Part shown: one piece after another, positions 1 through 8,971 of the stretch
Numbering within the stretch: the stretch's first letter is position 1
Layout of the letters: each line of letters begins with the position of its first letter
Source: Neobacillus sp. Marseille-Q6967
GTDB taxonomy: Bacteria > Bacillota > Bacilli > Bacillales > Cytobacillaceae
Direction of reading: 5' to 3'
DNA: 64,000 bases
Assembly: GCF_946151075.1 (NCBI RefSeq)
Contig: NZ_CAMGZB010000001.1
Location: 1,154,001-1,218,000, forward strand
The notes under the pieces: generated by a model
Told to the model about the DNA's origin: nothing
The model's database searches: none
The model's input: the letters and a program-made list of their open reading frames with translations, nothing else
Program-made: the position numbers and the translations under genes

Positions 1-1
1 A

Positions 2-1075
2 GCACAAGAAATGGGCTGGATTGGCAGTATTCAGTCCATTGGGATGGCTGTTGGTGCTTTAGTTTTTGGATTAATGGCTGACCGGATTGGCCGAAAAAAT
101 GTTTTTATCATTACGTTATTACTCTTTTCAATTGGAAGCGGTATTTCCGCTTTCGCTACATCGCTTGCTTTTTTCCTAGTCTTACGATTTTTAATTGGTA
201 TGGGTCTTGGCGGTGAGCTGCCGGTTGCCTCAACGCTTGTATCTGAAAGTGTTCCGGCTGAAAAACGTGGAAGTATTGTGGTTTTATTAGAAAGTTTCTG
301 GGCGGTAGGCTGGCTGATTGCTGCTGTTATATCTTACTTTATCATTCCGAAATTTGGCTGGTCTGTGGCCTTGCTTATCAGTGCTGCGCCGGCACTTTAT
401 GCGTTATATTTACGGATAGGACTCCCAGATTCTCCCCGATTTGAAGCGGTCAGCCATAGGGAAAAAGTTTCCCTGGCTCAAAGCTTGGCCAGTCTATGGT
501 CGAATGAGTACCGCCGGCAAACGCTAATGCTTTGGATTGTCTGGTTTTGTGTTGTTTTCTCCTATTATGGAATGTTTTTATGGCTTCCAAGTGTAATGGT
601 CATGAAAGGTTTTAGCTTAATTAAAAGCTTTGGATATGTGCTGATTATGACCTTAGCGCAGCTGCCAGGCTATTTTACAGCAGCCTTTTTTATTGAAAAA
701 TTTGGCAGGAAATTTGTCCTTACGGTTTACCTGATTGGTACTGCTGTCAGTGCGTATTTATTCGGAAATGCAGATACAACCACGATGTTGATCACCTCTG
801 GAATTTTATTATCTTTCTTTAATTTGGGGGCATGGGGCGGCTTATACGCTTATACACCAGAACAATACCCAACCATCATTCGTGGAACAGGGGCAGGAAT
901 GGCTGCATCATTTGGGAGAATTGGAGGAGTGCTGGGGCCGTTATTGGTAGGATACTGGGTGACACAAAAGGTCCCAATTGGCACTATCTTCACCATCTTT
1001 TGTATTTCTGTACTCGTAGGGGCTTTTGCTGTTCTAATTTTAGGAAAAGAAACTAAAAATAAAGAATTAGTATAA
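2..1075 (+). CDS. MFS transporter, C-terminal part (5' end outside window)
   Basis: The reading frame is open from base 2, so the true start lies upstream; 358 codons are visible. The protein is a chain of hydrophobic segments consistent with about 10 to 11 of 12 major-facilitator helices. The loop ADRIGRK matches the conserved MFS motif A between helices 2 and 3, and GGELPVAS plus the following segment resembles the sugar-porter/NaiP (YceI) branch. It should be a cytoplasmic-membrane secondary transporter for a small organic solute; the substrate cannot be read, niacin or an aromatic acid being possible from the resemblance. A terminator follows directly. Family call firm, substrate open. 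Confidence 0.8.
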   Translation, partial: AQEMGWIGSIQSIGMAVGALVFGLMADRIGRKNVFIITLLLFSIGSGISAFATSLAFFLVLRFLIGMGLGGELPVASTLVSESVPAEKRGSIVVLLESFWAVGWLIAAVISYFIIPKFGWSVALLISAAPALYALYLRIGLPDSPRFEAVSHREKVSLAQSLASLWSNEYRRQTLMLWIVWFCVVFSYYGMFLWLPSVMVMKGFSLIKSFGYVLIMTLAQLPGYFTAAFFIEKFGRKFVLTVYLIGTAVSAYLFGNADTTTMLITSGILLSFFNLGAWGGLYAYTPEQYPTIIRGTGAGMAASFGRIGGVLGPLLVGYWVTQKVPIGTIFTIFCISVLVGAFAVLILGKETKNKELV

Positions 1076-1086
1076 TGTTAAATGCT

Positions 1087-1125
1087 GAGAGGCTTCCTTT
1101 AAGAAGTCTCTTTTTCATTTTTTTA
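1087..1125 (+). terminator. Rho-independent terminator of the MFS gene
   Basis: A 10-bp stem (GAGAGGCTTC with GAAGTCTCTT, one G-T pair and a 6-nt loop) is followed by a T-rich run. Confidence 0.75.
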
Positions 1126-1200
1126 ATACAGTATATTTTTAACCCTTTAAAGTGCTAAAATTATTTTTTATGCGAAGTCAGTTGAGAAAAATGTAGTTAT

Positions 1201-1229
1201 TTGTCTTTACAGAATTATATTAAAATAAT
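1201..1229 (+). promoter_or_regulatory. Possible sigma-A promoter for the liv operon
   Basis: TTGTCT and AATAAT are separated by 17 bp in the AT-rich leader of the liv operon. The -35 match is only 4 of 6 and other TATA-like hexamers lie nearby, so this is a weak guess. The remaining leader (1126-1344) shows no gene. Confidence 0.3.
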
Positions 1230-1344
1230 TCGCTTTTATACTAGACTTATATAAGAATATTTTGTACAATGTTTTCAGAATATTATCTCTTTTGGCAACA
1301 ATACAACAATTTTGAATGCGGATTTTATACTAGGGGGTATAAAC

Positions 1345-2520
1345 GTGAAAAAGAGAAAATTAACAGGGATTTTTATGTCGCTGATGGTAGCGGCCGGTGT
1401 AATCGCAGGGTGCAGTTCTTCTAGTACCGGCGGCGGAGATAAGGATGGCGAAACAATTAAAATTGGCGCTAACCTTGAATTATCCGGAGGGGTTGCTTCA
1501 TACGGGCAATCCATTGAAGAGGGAATTAAACTTGCAGTCGAAGAAATTAACAAAGAAGGAATCGATGGCAAGAAAATTGAGCTAGTAACATTTGATAATA
1601 AGTCTGAAGCAGCTGAAGCAACTAACGGTGCTATTAAGCTGATCAGCCAGGATAAAGTAGCGGCTATCATTGGTGCTGCAACTAGTACCAATACTTTGGC
1701 ACAGGTTGAAATCGCTCAGAAAAATAAAACTCCAATTTTAACGCCAACAGGAACAAATCCAACGATTACGAATAAAGACGGCGTTTTAAATGACTTTGTT
1801 TTCCGTACTTGCTTCATCGATCCATTCCAAGGTACAGTAGCGGCTAACTTCGCTGCTAAAGACCTAAAAGTAAAAAATGCGGCAATCATTATTGATTCTT
1901 CAAGTGACTATGCCAAAGGTCTAGCAGCTTCTTTCCAAGAAGCATTCGAAGCTAATGGCGGGAAGATTGTTGCGGAGGAAGCTTACGTAGCAAAAGATAC
2001 TGATTTTAACGCGATCTTAACAAATATTAAAGCGAAAAACCCAGAGTTCGTTTTCCTTCCTGGTTATTATGAAGAAGTTGGTTTAATTATCAAGCAGGCT
2101 CGTGCTCTTGGTCTTGATGTGCCATTCATGGGCGGCGACGGCTGGGATTCTCCTAAGCTAGTAGAAATCGCAGGAAGTGATCCATTAAACAAAACGTATA
2201 TCACAAACCACTATTCTTCTGGAGATTCAGATGCAAAGGTTCAAGATTTCGTAAAGGCCTTTGAAGCAAAGTATGATGGTAAATCTCCTGATGCCTTCAA
2301 CGCATTAGGCTACGACTCTGCATACTTCCTTGCTGATGCGATTAAGCGAGCTGGAAGTGCAGACCCTGAAAAGATTCAAAAAGCGCTTGAAGAAACAGAC
2401 GGACTTTCTTTAGTATCTGGAACATTAACACTTGATGAAAATCATGATCCAATTAAATCCGCTGTAATCCTTGAATACAAAGGCGGCAAGCAGGAATTTA
2501 ACACAAAGGTAAATCCCTAA
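1345..2520 (+). CDS. livJ: Branched-chain amino-acid ABC transporter, substrate-binding lipoprotein
   Basis: This is the extracytoplasmic receptor that captures leucine/isoleucine/valine-type substrates and delivers them to the LivHM permease. The start is taken as GTG at 1345 because AGGGGG lies 7 nt upstream. The product (391 aa) begins with a lysine-rich signal peptide ending in a VIAGC lipobox, so the cysteine is lipidated and anchored outside the membrane. The mature part is a type I periplasmic binding protein (Peripla_BP_6) with the typical ETIKIGANLELSGGVASYG opening. It is the first gene of livJHMGF and is followed by a hairpin. The exact ligand is inferred from the family only. Confidence 0.88.
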   Translation: MKKRKLTGIFMSLMVAAGVIAGCSSSSTGGGDKDGETIKIGANLELSGGVASYGQSIEEGIKLAVEEINKEGIDGKKIELVTFDNKSEAAEATNGAIKLISQDKVAAIIGAATSTNTLAQVEIAQKNKTPILTPTGTNPTITNKDGVLNDFVFRTCFIDPFQGTVAANFAAKDLKVKNAAIIIDSSSDYAKGLAASFQEAFEANGGKIVAEEAYVAKDTDFNAILTNIKAKNPEFVFLPGYYEEVGLIIKQARALGLDVPFMGGDGWDSPKLVEIAGSDPLNKTYITNHYSSGDSDAKVQDFVKAFEAKYDGKSPDAFNALGYDSAYFLADAIKRAGSADPEKIQKALEETDGLSLVSGTLTLDENHDPIKSAVILEYKGGKQEFNTKVNP

Positions 2521-2543
2521 TTTCATAATTTTATAAAGGAAAA

Positions 2544-2580
2544 AAGAATAGGGAGAATTGATATCTCCCTATTCTTATTT
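2544..2580 (+). terminator. Intercistronic hairpin / attenuator between livJ and livH
   Basis: A perfect 13-bp stem (AAGAATAGGGAGA with its complement, 7-nt loop) is followed only by a short ATTT run. It sits in the 98-nt gap between receptor and permease genes, where partial termination or 3'-end protection would give more receptor than permease. Confidence 0.7.
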
Positions 2581-2618
2581 AGAAAGATATATTCCTAATT
2601 TTAGGAGGAGACTTAGAC

Positions 2619-3497
2619 ATGGAATTTTTACAGCAGCTTGTTAACGGGGTATCATTGGGCAGTATTTATGCGCTCATTGCCCTAGGCTACACAATGGTTT
2701 ACGGTATTGTTAAATTAATCAACTTTGCCCATGGGGATGTCTTCATGGTTGGTGCATTTATTGGATTTTATTCTATTACTATATTAGATTTAGGTTTTTT
2801 CCCGTCATTGCTCATTTCGATGGCAGCATGTGCTCTCTTGGGCGTATTAATTGAACGGATCGCCTATAAGCCATTGCGAAATGCAACGAGGATTGCCGCA
2901 CTGATTACAGCTATTGGGGTATCGTTATTGATTGAATACGGAATGATTTATGTCCGCGGCGCACAGCCAGAAGCCTACCCGAGCGGTATTGTTCCATCAA
3001 AAAGCTTAGAATTTCTTGGTGTGCAGGTCAGCAGCCAATCGATATTAATTTTAGGGACATCTGTAGTGTTAATGGTATTATTGCAATTTATTGTTCATAA
3101 GACAAAAATCGGAAAAGCGATGCGCGCCGTATCCCACGATATGGATGCTGCTAGATTAATGGGGATTAATGTGAACAATACAATCTCCGCAACATTCGCG
3201 ATTGGATCTGCCCTTGCAGGTGCCGCCGGTGTGGCATTTGGGATGTACTATACAAAAATAGAACCGTTGATGGGAATTATTCCTGGACTTAAAGCCTTTG
3301 TTGCTGCTGTATTAGGCGGGATCGGTATTATTCCAGGCGCAATGGTTGGCGGTTTGTTGCTAGGAGTTATTGAATCACTTGTAAGTGCTGCCGGGTTCTC
3401 GTTATGGCGTGACGGCGTAGCCTTTGTTGTATTGATTCTTATTTTAATTTTCCGTCCAGCCGGATTGTTCGGCAAAAATGTTCGGGAAAAAGTGTAG
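2619..3497 (+). CDS. livH: Branched-chain amino-acid ABC transporter permease LivH
   Basis: Integral membrane permease subunit that pairs with LivM to form the channel of a HAAT-family importer. The 292-aa product opens with the LivH signature NGVSLGSIYALIALGYTMVYG followed by INFAHGD and carries about eight hydrophobic segments; the EAA-like coupling region lies around MGINVNNTISATFAIG. AGGAGG lies 10 nt before the ATG. It is 12 nt upstream of livM and clearly co-transcribed. Confidence 0.93.
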   Translation: MEFLQQLVNGVSLGSIYALIALGYTMVYGIVKLINFAHGDVFMVGAFIGFYSITILDLGFFPSLLISMAACALLGVLIERIAYKPLRNATRIAALITAIGVSLLIEYGMIYVRGAQPEAYPSGIVPSKSLEFLGVQVSSQSILILGTSVVLMVLLQFIVHKTKIGKAMRAVSHDMDAARLMGINVNNTISATFAIGSALAGAAGVAFGMYYTKIEPLMGIIPGLKAFVAAVLGGIGIIPGAMVGGLLLGVIESLVSAAGFSLWRDGVAFVVLILILIFRPAGLFGKNVREKV

Positions 3498-3509
3498 GGG
3501 GGCTGCAGC

Positions 3510-4478
3510 ATGAACATTCTCAAACATGCAAAAGGGTTTTGGACCTCAATCATTTTAGCTGTTGTCTTTGGAATCGCCGTTCAGTTTCTTATTACTGGGG
3601 AAATAATTAACTTCTTCTATGTTAATACATTGTACTTTATAGGGATTAATATTATTCTGGCTGTGAGCTTACACTTAATCATCGGGATTACCGGGCAATT
3701 TTCGATTGGACATGCCGGTTTCCTTGCTGTAGGTGCCTATGCATCCGCTATCATTACAATGAAACTTGAACTTCCCTTCGGCTTGGGATTAGTAGCAGGC
3801 GGCGCAGCGGCAGCCATTGCAGGTTTAATGATCGGTATTCCAACACTAAGATTAAAAGGCGATTATCTTGCGATTGCGACGCTTGGATTTGGGGAGATTG
3901 TCCGGATTATCTTTTTAAACATTGAATATGTTGGCGGGGCCAGCGGGATGACGGTTACTCAAATGACGTCATGGCCGTGGTTGTTTGGCAGCATTTTGCT
4001 GACCATTATCGTCATTCGTAACTTTACAAACTCCACACATGGACGAGCGTGTATTTCAGTACGTGAAAATGAAATCGCTGCTGACGCTATGGGGATTAAT
4101 ACAACCTATTATAAGGTTATTGCCTTTGTAATTGGGTCATTTTTTGCAGGTGTAGCCGGAGCATTATATGCCCATAACTTTTTTATTATCCAGCCGACAA
4201 ACTTTGGATTCTTAAAATCCTTTGATATTTTAATTTTTGTCGTACTCGGAGGTTTAGGCAGTATGTCTGGCGCCGTGCTGGCAGCGATATTGCTGACAAT
4301 CGTTTCAACGTATTTACAAAGCTACCCGGAATTGCGGATGGTTATCTATAGTTTAGTGTTAATTATTATGATGCTTTACCGTCCACAGGGACTTTTAGGA
4401 ACGAGAGAATTGACCTCATTCTTTAAGATTGGTAAGTCCGCTAAAGGAGGAGTCAAAAATGACAGCACCGTTGCTTAA
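3510..4478 (+). CDS. livM: Branched-chain amino-acid ABC transporter permease LivM
   Basis: Second membrane subunit of the Liv importer. The 322-aa protein shows the LivM hallmarks GITGQFSIGHAGFLAVGAYA and LRLKGDYLAIATLGFGEI, with about nine hydrophobic helices. A GGGGGG Shine-Dalgarno begins in the stop region of livH. Its last 20 bases overlap the start of livG, indicating translational coupling. Confidence 0.93.
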   Translation: MNILKHAKGFWTSIILAVVFGIAVQFLITGEIINFFYVNTLYFIGINIILAVSLHLIIGITGQFSIGHAGFLAVGAYASAIITMKLELPFGLGLVAGGAAAAIAGLMIGIPTLRLKGDYLAIATLGFGEIVRIIFLNIEYVGGASGMTVTQMTSWPWLFGSILLTIIVIRNFTNSTHGRACISVRENEIAADAMGINTTYYKVIAFVIGSFFAGVAGALYAHNFFIIQPTNFGFLKSFDILIFVVLGGLGSMSGAVLAAILLTIVSTYLQSYPELRMVIYSLVLIIMMLYRPQGLLGTRELTSFFKIGKSAKGGVKNDSTVA

Positions 4479-5232
4479 AGTAAATCAAGCTGGCATCCGC
4501 TTTGGCGGTTTAAAGGCTGTTTCTGACGTTAATCTAGAATTAAAACAGGGTGAATTAGTAGGTCTAATCGGCCCAAACGGTGCCGGTAAAACCACGTTTT
4601 TCAACCTGTTAACCGGCGTTTATGTTCCAACAGAAGGCAGCATCGAGCTTTCCGGGGAAAAGTTAAATGGATTGGCACCATATAAAATTACGAAAAAGGG
4701 AATTAGCCGAACCTTTCAAAACATTCGTTTATTCAACGAATTGTCTGTTCTTGATAATGTAAAGGTCGCCTATCACTCCCTTGCAAAGCATAGTATTTTG
4801 AGCTCAATCTTCCGCCTCCCTTCTCACTTTTCAGAGGAAAAGTCGATGGAGGAAAAAGCCATTGAGTTTTTAAAAATCTTTAATTTAGACGTCGTCATGC
4901 ATGAAAAGGCGAAGAACCTGCCATATGGACAGCAGCGCAGATTGGAAATCGCACGTGCTTTAGCGGCCAGTCCTAAATTATTGCTGCTGGATGAACCAGC
5001 AGCGGGGATGAATCCGCAGGAAACAGAAGAATTAATGAACTTAATTGCCTTAATCCGTAAAAAGTTTGATTTGACCATTTTATTGATTGAACATGACATG
5101 CTTTTGGTCATGGGTGTCTGCGAGCGAATTTACGTTCTCGACCATGGTCAGCTTATTGCTGACGGGACTCCCGAGCAAATCCGAAACAATCCAAAAGTCA
5201 TCGAAGCGTATCTTGGGGAGGAGGTTTCCTAA
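4459..5232 (+). CDS. livG: Branched-chain amino-acid ABC transporter ATPase LivG
   Basis: One of two cytoplasmic ATPases that power the Liv importer. The start is set at ATG 4459 because AAAGGAGGAG precedes it; an in-frame upstream ATG lies inside livM without a ribosome site. The 257-aa product has Walker A GPNGAGKT near residue 38, a degenerate signature PYGQQRRLEIARALA typical of LivG, Walker B LLLLDEP and switch His in IEHDM. The stop TAA shares its last base with the ATG of livF. Confidence 0.93.
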   Translation: MTAPLLKVNQAGIRFGGLKAVSDVNLELKQGELVGLIGPNGAGKTTFFNLLTGVYVPTEGSIELSGEKLNGLAPYKITKKGISRTFQNIRLFNELSVLDNVKVAYHSLAKHSILSSIFRLPSHFSEEKSMEEKAIEFLKIFNLDVVMHEKAKNLPYGQQRRLEIARALAASPKLLLLDEPAAGMNPQETEELMNLIALIRKKFDLTILLIEHDMLLVMGVCERIYVLDHGQLIADGTPEQIRNNPKVIEAYLGEEVS

Positions 5233-5939
5233 TGTTAAAAATCGACGATATTAACGTCTTTTATGGAAACATCCATGCGTTAAAGGGAGTTTCCCTTGAA
5301 ATTAATAAAGGTGAAATTGTTACTTTGATTGGAGCGAATGGGGCCGGGAAGAGCACACTTTTGAAAACCATTTCGGGACTGCTCAAGCCAAAGAGCGGAG
5401 ATATTGTGTTTCAGGGCAAGTCCATTTCTGGTAAGGTCGCACAGGCAATCGTGAAACAAGGTTTATCACATGTTCCGGAAGGACGCCGCGTCTTTGCCAA
5501 CATGTCTGTGGAGGAAAACCTTGAATTAGGTGCCTATTTACGGAATGATAAGCAAGGAATTCGTGAGGACTTTGAAAAGGTTTATCAACTATTTCCTCGT
5601 CTTCATGAGCGTCGAAAGCAGCTTTCAGGGACATTGTCCGGCGGCGAGCAGCAAATGCTTGCTATGGGTCGTGCATTGATGGCCCGGCCGCAGTTGTTAC
5701 TGCTCGATGAGCCTTCGATGGGTCTTGCGCCCTTATTGGTAAAAACGATTTTCCGGATTATTGAGGAAATTAACCAAACAGGAACAACCATCCTTTTAGT
5801 AGAGCAAAATGCTAACATGGCCTTATCCATAGCAGACAGGGCCTATGTAATTGAAACAGGAAAAATTGTCCTTTCTGGATCTCCTGACGAACTCAATCAA
5901 AGCGACCAAATTCGTATGGCCTATCTGGGTGGTCATTAA
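5232..5939 (+). CDS. livF: Branched-chain amino-acid ABC transporter ATPase LivF
   Basis: Second ATPase of the Liv importer, 235 aa. Walker A GANGAGKS, the LivF-specific stretch HVPEGRRVFANMSVEENLELGA, signature LSGGEQQMLAMGRALM and Walker B LLLLDEPS are all present. AGGAGG ends livG and the two genes overlap by one base. A strong terminator closes the operon. Confidence 0.94.
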   Translation: MLKIDDINVFYGNIHALKGVSLEINKGEIVTLIGANGAGKSTLLKTISGLLKPKSGDIVFQGKSISGKVAQAIVKQGLSHVPEGRRVFANMSVEENLELGAYLRNDKQGIREDFEKVYQLFPRLHERRKQLSGTLSGGEQQMLAMGRALMARPQLLLLDEPSMGLAPLLVKTIFRIIEEINQTGTTILLVEQNANMALSIADRAYVIETGKIVLSGSPDELNQSDQIRMAYLGGH

Positions 5940-5940
5940 A

Positions 5941-5970
5941 AAAAGACGTGTGGAATCACACGTCTTTTCC
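5941..5970 (+). terminator. Terminator of the liv operon
   Basis: A perfect 12-bp stem (AAAAGACGTGTG with its complement) has a GAAT loop and ends in TTTT. Confidence 0.9.
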
Positions 5971-6031
5971 TATTAAATTTTAGCTTTCTGGTGTTCGGCG
6001 TCGAGTTTGAACTGCAGGCGGAGTTTTGGAT

Positions 6032-6346
6032 ATGGAATTTCCATGTAATTTTGGAGGGGTTACTACGAAAGTAGTAAATAACAATATTTCTTTTGCAGAA
6101 TGGAAAAATGACGAACCTCTTGCCATAATAATAGAAACAAACCTAAAGGGTTTGTCCCAGTATCGGTCAGTGTATGACATTGGACCGGTCTGGGTTATTT
6201 TTTTTGATAAAATTTTCCCAATCGCCCTAAGAAAATATTCCTTGAAGACGAATGGTATATCAAGTACTGTTATTTACAGAATATTAGAAAATTGGAACAA
6301 ACCTGAAGGAGAGAATAGGGATGATGAAGTCTTCCGCTTTACATAG
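6032..6346 (+). CDS. Hypothetical protein, doubtful
   Basis: A 104-aa reading frame fills the gap between the liv terminator and the histidine kinase and overlaps the kinase start by 26 bases. A GGAG lies about 9 nt before the ATG. The product has no signal peptide, one modestly hydrophobic stretch (VWVIFFDKIFPIAL) and no motif I recognise. It may be a real small gene coupled to the kinase or chance coding in an AT-rich leader; a shorter frame on the other strand looks no better. Confidence 0.3.
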   Translation: MEFPCNFGGVTTKVVNNNISFAEWKNDEPLAIIIETNLKGLSQYRSVYDIGPVWVIFFDKIFPIALRKYSLKTNGISSTVIYRILENWNKPEGENRDDEVFRFT

Positions 6347-8174
6347 AAAAGAGCGTTTGTCACGGGTCTTCTTAACAGTGATTTCCCTGATAGGAGGGTT
6401 AGTTATGGTATACCAAGGAATATTACCCCTAACTTTCCCAGATGAAGCGACGATACTTGGGCTGCTAATATTGTTTTTGTTTGTGGTGGAATTGTATCCG
6501 CTTCCTGTATGGAAAGGGACCATTACCATCAGCTTTCCGCTCGTGTATGCAATCTATGTAATGGAGGGCCTGGCATATACAGTATTAGCTTATGGTCTCG
6601 TTGTTTGTTTCATTAATCTTTTAAAAAGGAGGCCGTTAAGGATAGTATTTTTTAACCCGGCCATCTTAATCATCAGTTTTTATTTTGCTCATTTGGCAGG
6701 GAACTGGATCTCGGTTGAGGGGACGTCGCGGGTCCTAAATGGCATGATTCATTTTACGTTCATTATGATTCCTTTTTACCTGATCAATAATATAATCGTT
6801 GACCTCCTCCTAGTGATTAGACCGCAAAACTACAGCTTTCATGATTGGAGGCAAAAGACCCGGCAGGAACTTAACAGTTTTATCATCAGTTTTAGCTATC
6901 TTATCCTCTTTTATATCCTTGGAAATCAAAACCGTGGAGACATTGATGCGATTGCCTTTTTCTTCTTCTTTTCCCCCCTTGTATGCTTTGCGTTATTAAG
7001 CTCCATCATCGCAAATCTAAGACGGGAAAAGGCGAAACTAAAGGCACTGTTTAGTATATCATCGGAATTAAATAAAAAGATTGCGGCAGAGGATTGGCTG
7101 GCTTTCCTGGCAGACAATCTGAAGGAATTTATTGATGTCGATGCCTGGATTTTGTGGAAAAAGGATCAGACAGGATGGAAATTAAAATATGCTGCTGGAT
7201 TGGCAGAAGACAAGGTGAATCTTGAGGATGGACAAGTAAAAACCTTTAATCAATTTAATAGATTAAAAGTTTATCACAATGTAAAAGAATCCGGCGGGCC
7301 GGCAGCAGCGTTTTTTGAAGAGGAGATTCGCTCGTTATTATATGCTCCATTAGTATTGGATGACGAGCTTGTGGGTCTTTTTGTTTTTGGACGAAGCCGG
7401 ACGAAAAGTTTCATCGAAGAAGATATGCAGGCTGCCGCGACCTTGGCAAATCAATTGGCAGTTTTAATTAAGACGAGATGGCTGATTACCGAGCAGGAAA
7501 AGCGGTTAATCTTAGAAGAAAGAAACCGGATTGCCAGGGATATTCATGATGGAGTTGCTCAATCACTGGCAGGAGCGATCATGAATTTGGATACGGCAAA
7601 TCGCAAATTCACAAAAGTGCCGGATGACTCCAGAAGATTAATGGTTGAAAGTACGGAAAAGTTAAGAATGTGCTTGAAAGAGGTCAGGGAATCAATATAT
7701 GCCCTCCGCCCTTACCCGACAGAGAGGCAGGGGTTGCTTTCGGCGATGCGGACAAAAATCCTTCATATCCAAAAGGATAATAGTACGGAAATCAAGATGG
7801 AAACGAGAGGACCAGAGTTTCAGCTGAGTCCGATGGTTGAAAAGATTATATTTGATATTTTTCAAGAAAGTACGCAAAATGCAATAAAACACGCAGAGGC
7901 TTCAAAAATTGATATTTTATTAAGCTTCCAAAAGGAACATGTGTTATTAAAGGTAAAAGATAATGGCAAAGGATTTTCCCTTTTTCAGGCGATGATTAAG
8001 GCTCGGCATCATCCGCATTTTGGGATTTTGCACATGAATGAAGCAGCGGAAAAAATTCAGGCATCCCTGCAGGTGGATAGTAAAGAAGGTGCAGGTACTG
8101 AAATCTCGTTAACAGTACCAAGAATGGGAATTGAGGGGGCGGTTATACATGATCAGGCTTATGTTGGTCGATGA
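6321..8174 (+). CDS. Membrane sensor histidine kinase, NarL/LuxR-partner (HisKA_3) type
   Basis: The 617-aa protein senses an unknown signal and phosphorylates the neighbouring regulator. Residues 1-235 contain about seven hydrophobic segments, 240-390 a GAF-like domain, then a HisKA_3 dimerisation helix with ERNRIARDIHDGVAQSLAG (phospho-acceptor His409) and a HATPase domain with N-box QESTQNAIKHAEA and G-box DNGKGF. GGAGAG lies upstream of two adjacent ATGs, so the start could be 6321 or 6324. The 3' end overlaps the response regulator by 26 bases. The layout resembles LiaS/ComP/NreB-type kinases, but the signal cannot be read. Confidence 0.9.
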   Translation: MMKSSALHRKERLSRVFLTVISLIGGLVMVYQGILPLTFPDEATILGLLILFLFVVELYPLPVWKGTITISFPLVYAIYVMEGLAYTVLAYGLVVCFINLLKRRPLRIVFFNPAILIISFYFAHLAGNWISVEGTSRVLNGMIHFTFIMIPFYLINNIIVDLLLVIRPQNYSFHDWRQKTRQELNSFIISFSYLILFYILGNQNRGDIDAIAFFFFFSPLVCFALLSSIIANLRREKAKLKALFSISSELNKKIAAEDWLAFLADNLKEFIDVDAWILWKKDQTGWKLKYAAGLAEDKVNLEDGQVKTFNQFNRLKVYHNVKESGGPAAAFFEEEIRSLLYAPLVLDDELVGLFVFGRSRTKSFIEEDMQAAATLANQLAVLIKTRWLITEQEKRLILEERNRIARDIHDGVAQSLAGAIMNLDTANRKFTKVPDDSRRLMVESTEKLRMCLKEVRESIYALRPYPTERQGLLSAMRTKILHIQKDNSTEIKMETRGPEFQLSPMVEKIIFDIFQESTQNAIKHAEASKIDILLSFQKEHVLLKVKDNGKGFSLFQAMIKARHHPHFGILHMNEAAEKIQASLQVDSKEGAGTEISLTVPRMGIEGAVIHDQAYVGR

Positions 8175-8802
8175 TCACGCAGTATTGCGGGATGGTTTAA
8201 AAAATATCCTCGGGTTGGAATCCGATATTGAGGTGGTCGGTGAGGCGGTAAATGGACAGGATGCTTTGACGAAGGTGGCAGAGTACATGCCGGATGTAAT
8301 CCTAATGGACATCAACATACCGGGGAAAAATGGTATTGAGGTAACAGGTATGATAAAGGGCTTATATCCGTCTATCAAAATATTAATCTTAACCATGTAT
8401 AATCATGATGAGTATTTTCTCTCGGCAATTCGCGAGGGGGCAGACGGCTATTTATTAAAGGATGCCCCCTCTGATCATGTCATAGACGCCATTCGTTCGG
8501 TGGCAAAGGGCCAGTCCGTGATTCATCCATCAATGACGAAAAAACTATTAAACATATCTCCAAAGAAAACGGAACCGGAAGAAGTTCCTGTAAGGAAGGA
8601 GTCCCTATTGACTGACAGAGAAAATGATGTCTTGCACTGCTTGGTAAAAGGGATGAATAACAAAGAAATAGCGCAAAATCTATTCATTAGCGATAAAACG
8701 GTAAAAATCCATGTCAGCAATATTTTTAAAAAGCTGGAAGTGAAAAGCCGTTCACAAGTCGTTATTTATGCGGTACAGAATCAATTGGTGCCATTAACAT
8801 AA
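8149..8802 (+). CDS. Response regulator, NarL/FixJ family
   Basis: Transcription factor partner of the preceding kinase. The start is ATG 8149, preceded by GAGGGGG, rather than an upstream in-frame TTG. The receiver domain (residues 1-120) has the acidic pair VDD, phospho-acceptor Asp54 in ILMDINIPG, and conserved Thr and Lys in ILTMYNHD and LLKDAPSD. A LuxR-type helix-turn-helix follows (LTDRENDVLHCLVKGMNNKE). It probably binds DNA as a dimer; the next gene, a secreted protease, is a candidate target by position only. Confidence 0.93.
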   Translation: MIRLMLVDDHAVLRDGLKNILGLESDIEVVGEAVNGQDALTKVAEYMPDVILMDINIPGKNGIEVTGMIKGLYPSIKILILTMYNHDEYFLSAIREGADGYLLKDAPSDHVIDAIRSVAKGQSVIHPSMTKKLLNISPKKTEPEEVPVRKESLLTDRENDVLHCLVKGMNNKEIAQNLFISDKTVKIHVSNIFKKLEVKSRSQVVIYAVQNQLVPLT

Positions 8803-8804
8803 CC

Positions 8805-8834
8805 AGATCAGGCAGTGAGCCTGGTCTTTTTTTT
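8805..8834 (+). terminator. Terminator of the two-component operon
   Basis: A 9-bp stem (AGATCAGGC with GCCTGGTCT, one G-T pair, 5-nt loop) runs into eight T. Confidence 0.88.
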
Positions 8835-8971
8835 GGTCCTAAGACTACTACCTTTGTAGGAGATAAAAATAGTACCCTTGTCATTTGGAAATACACCCTT
8901 TGCTGAATAGAAGACTATCAGAAATTCTAAGAGAATAAGGGTATAAAAGATACTTGAGAGGGGTTTGGACT

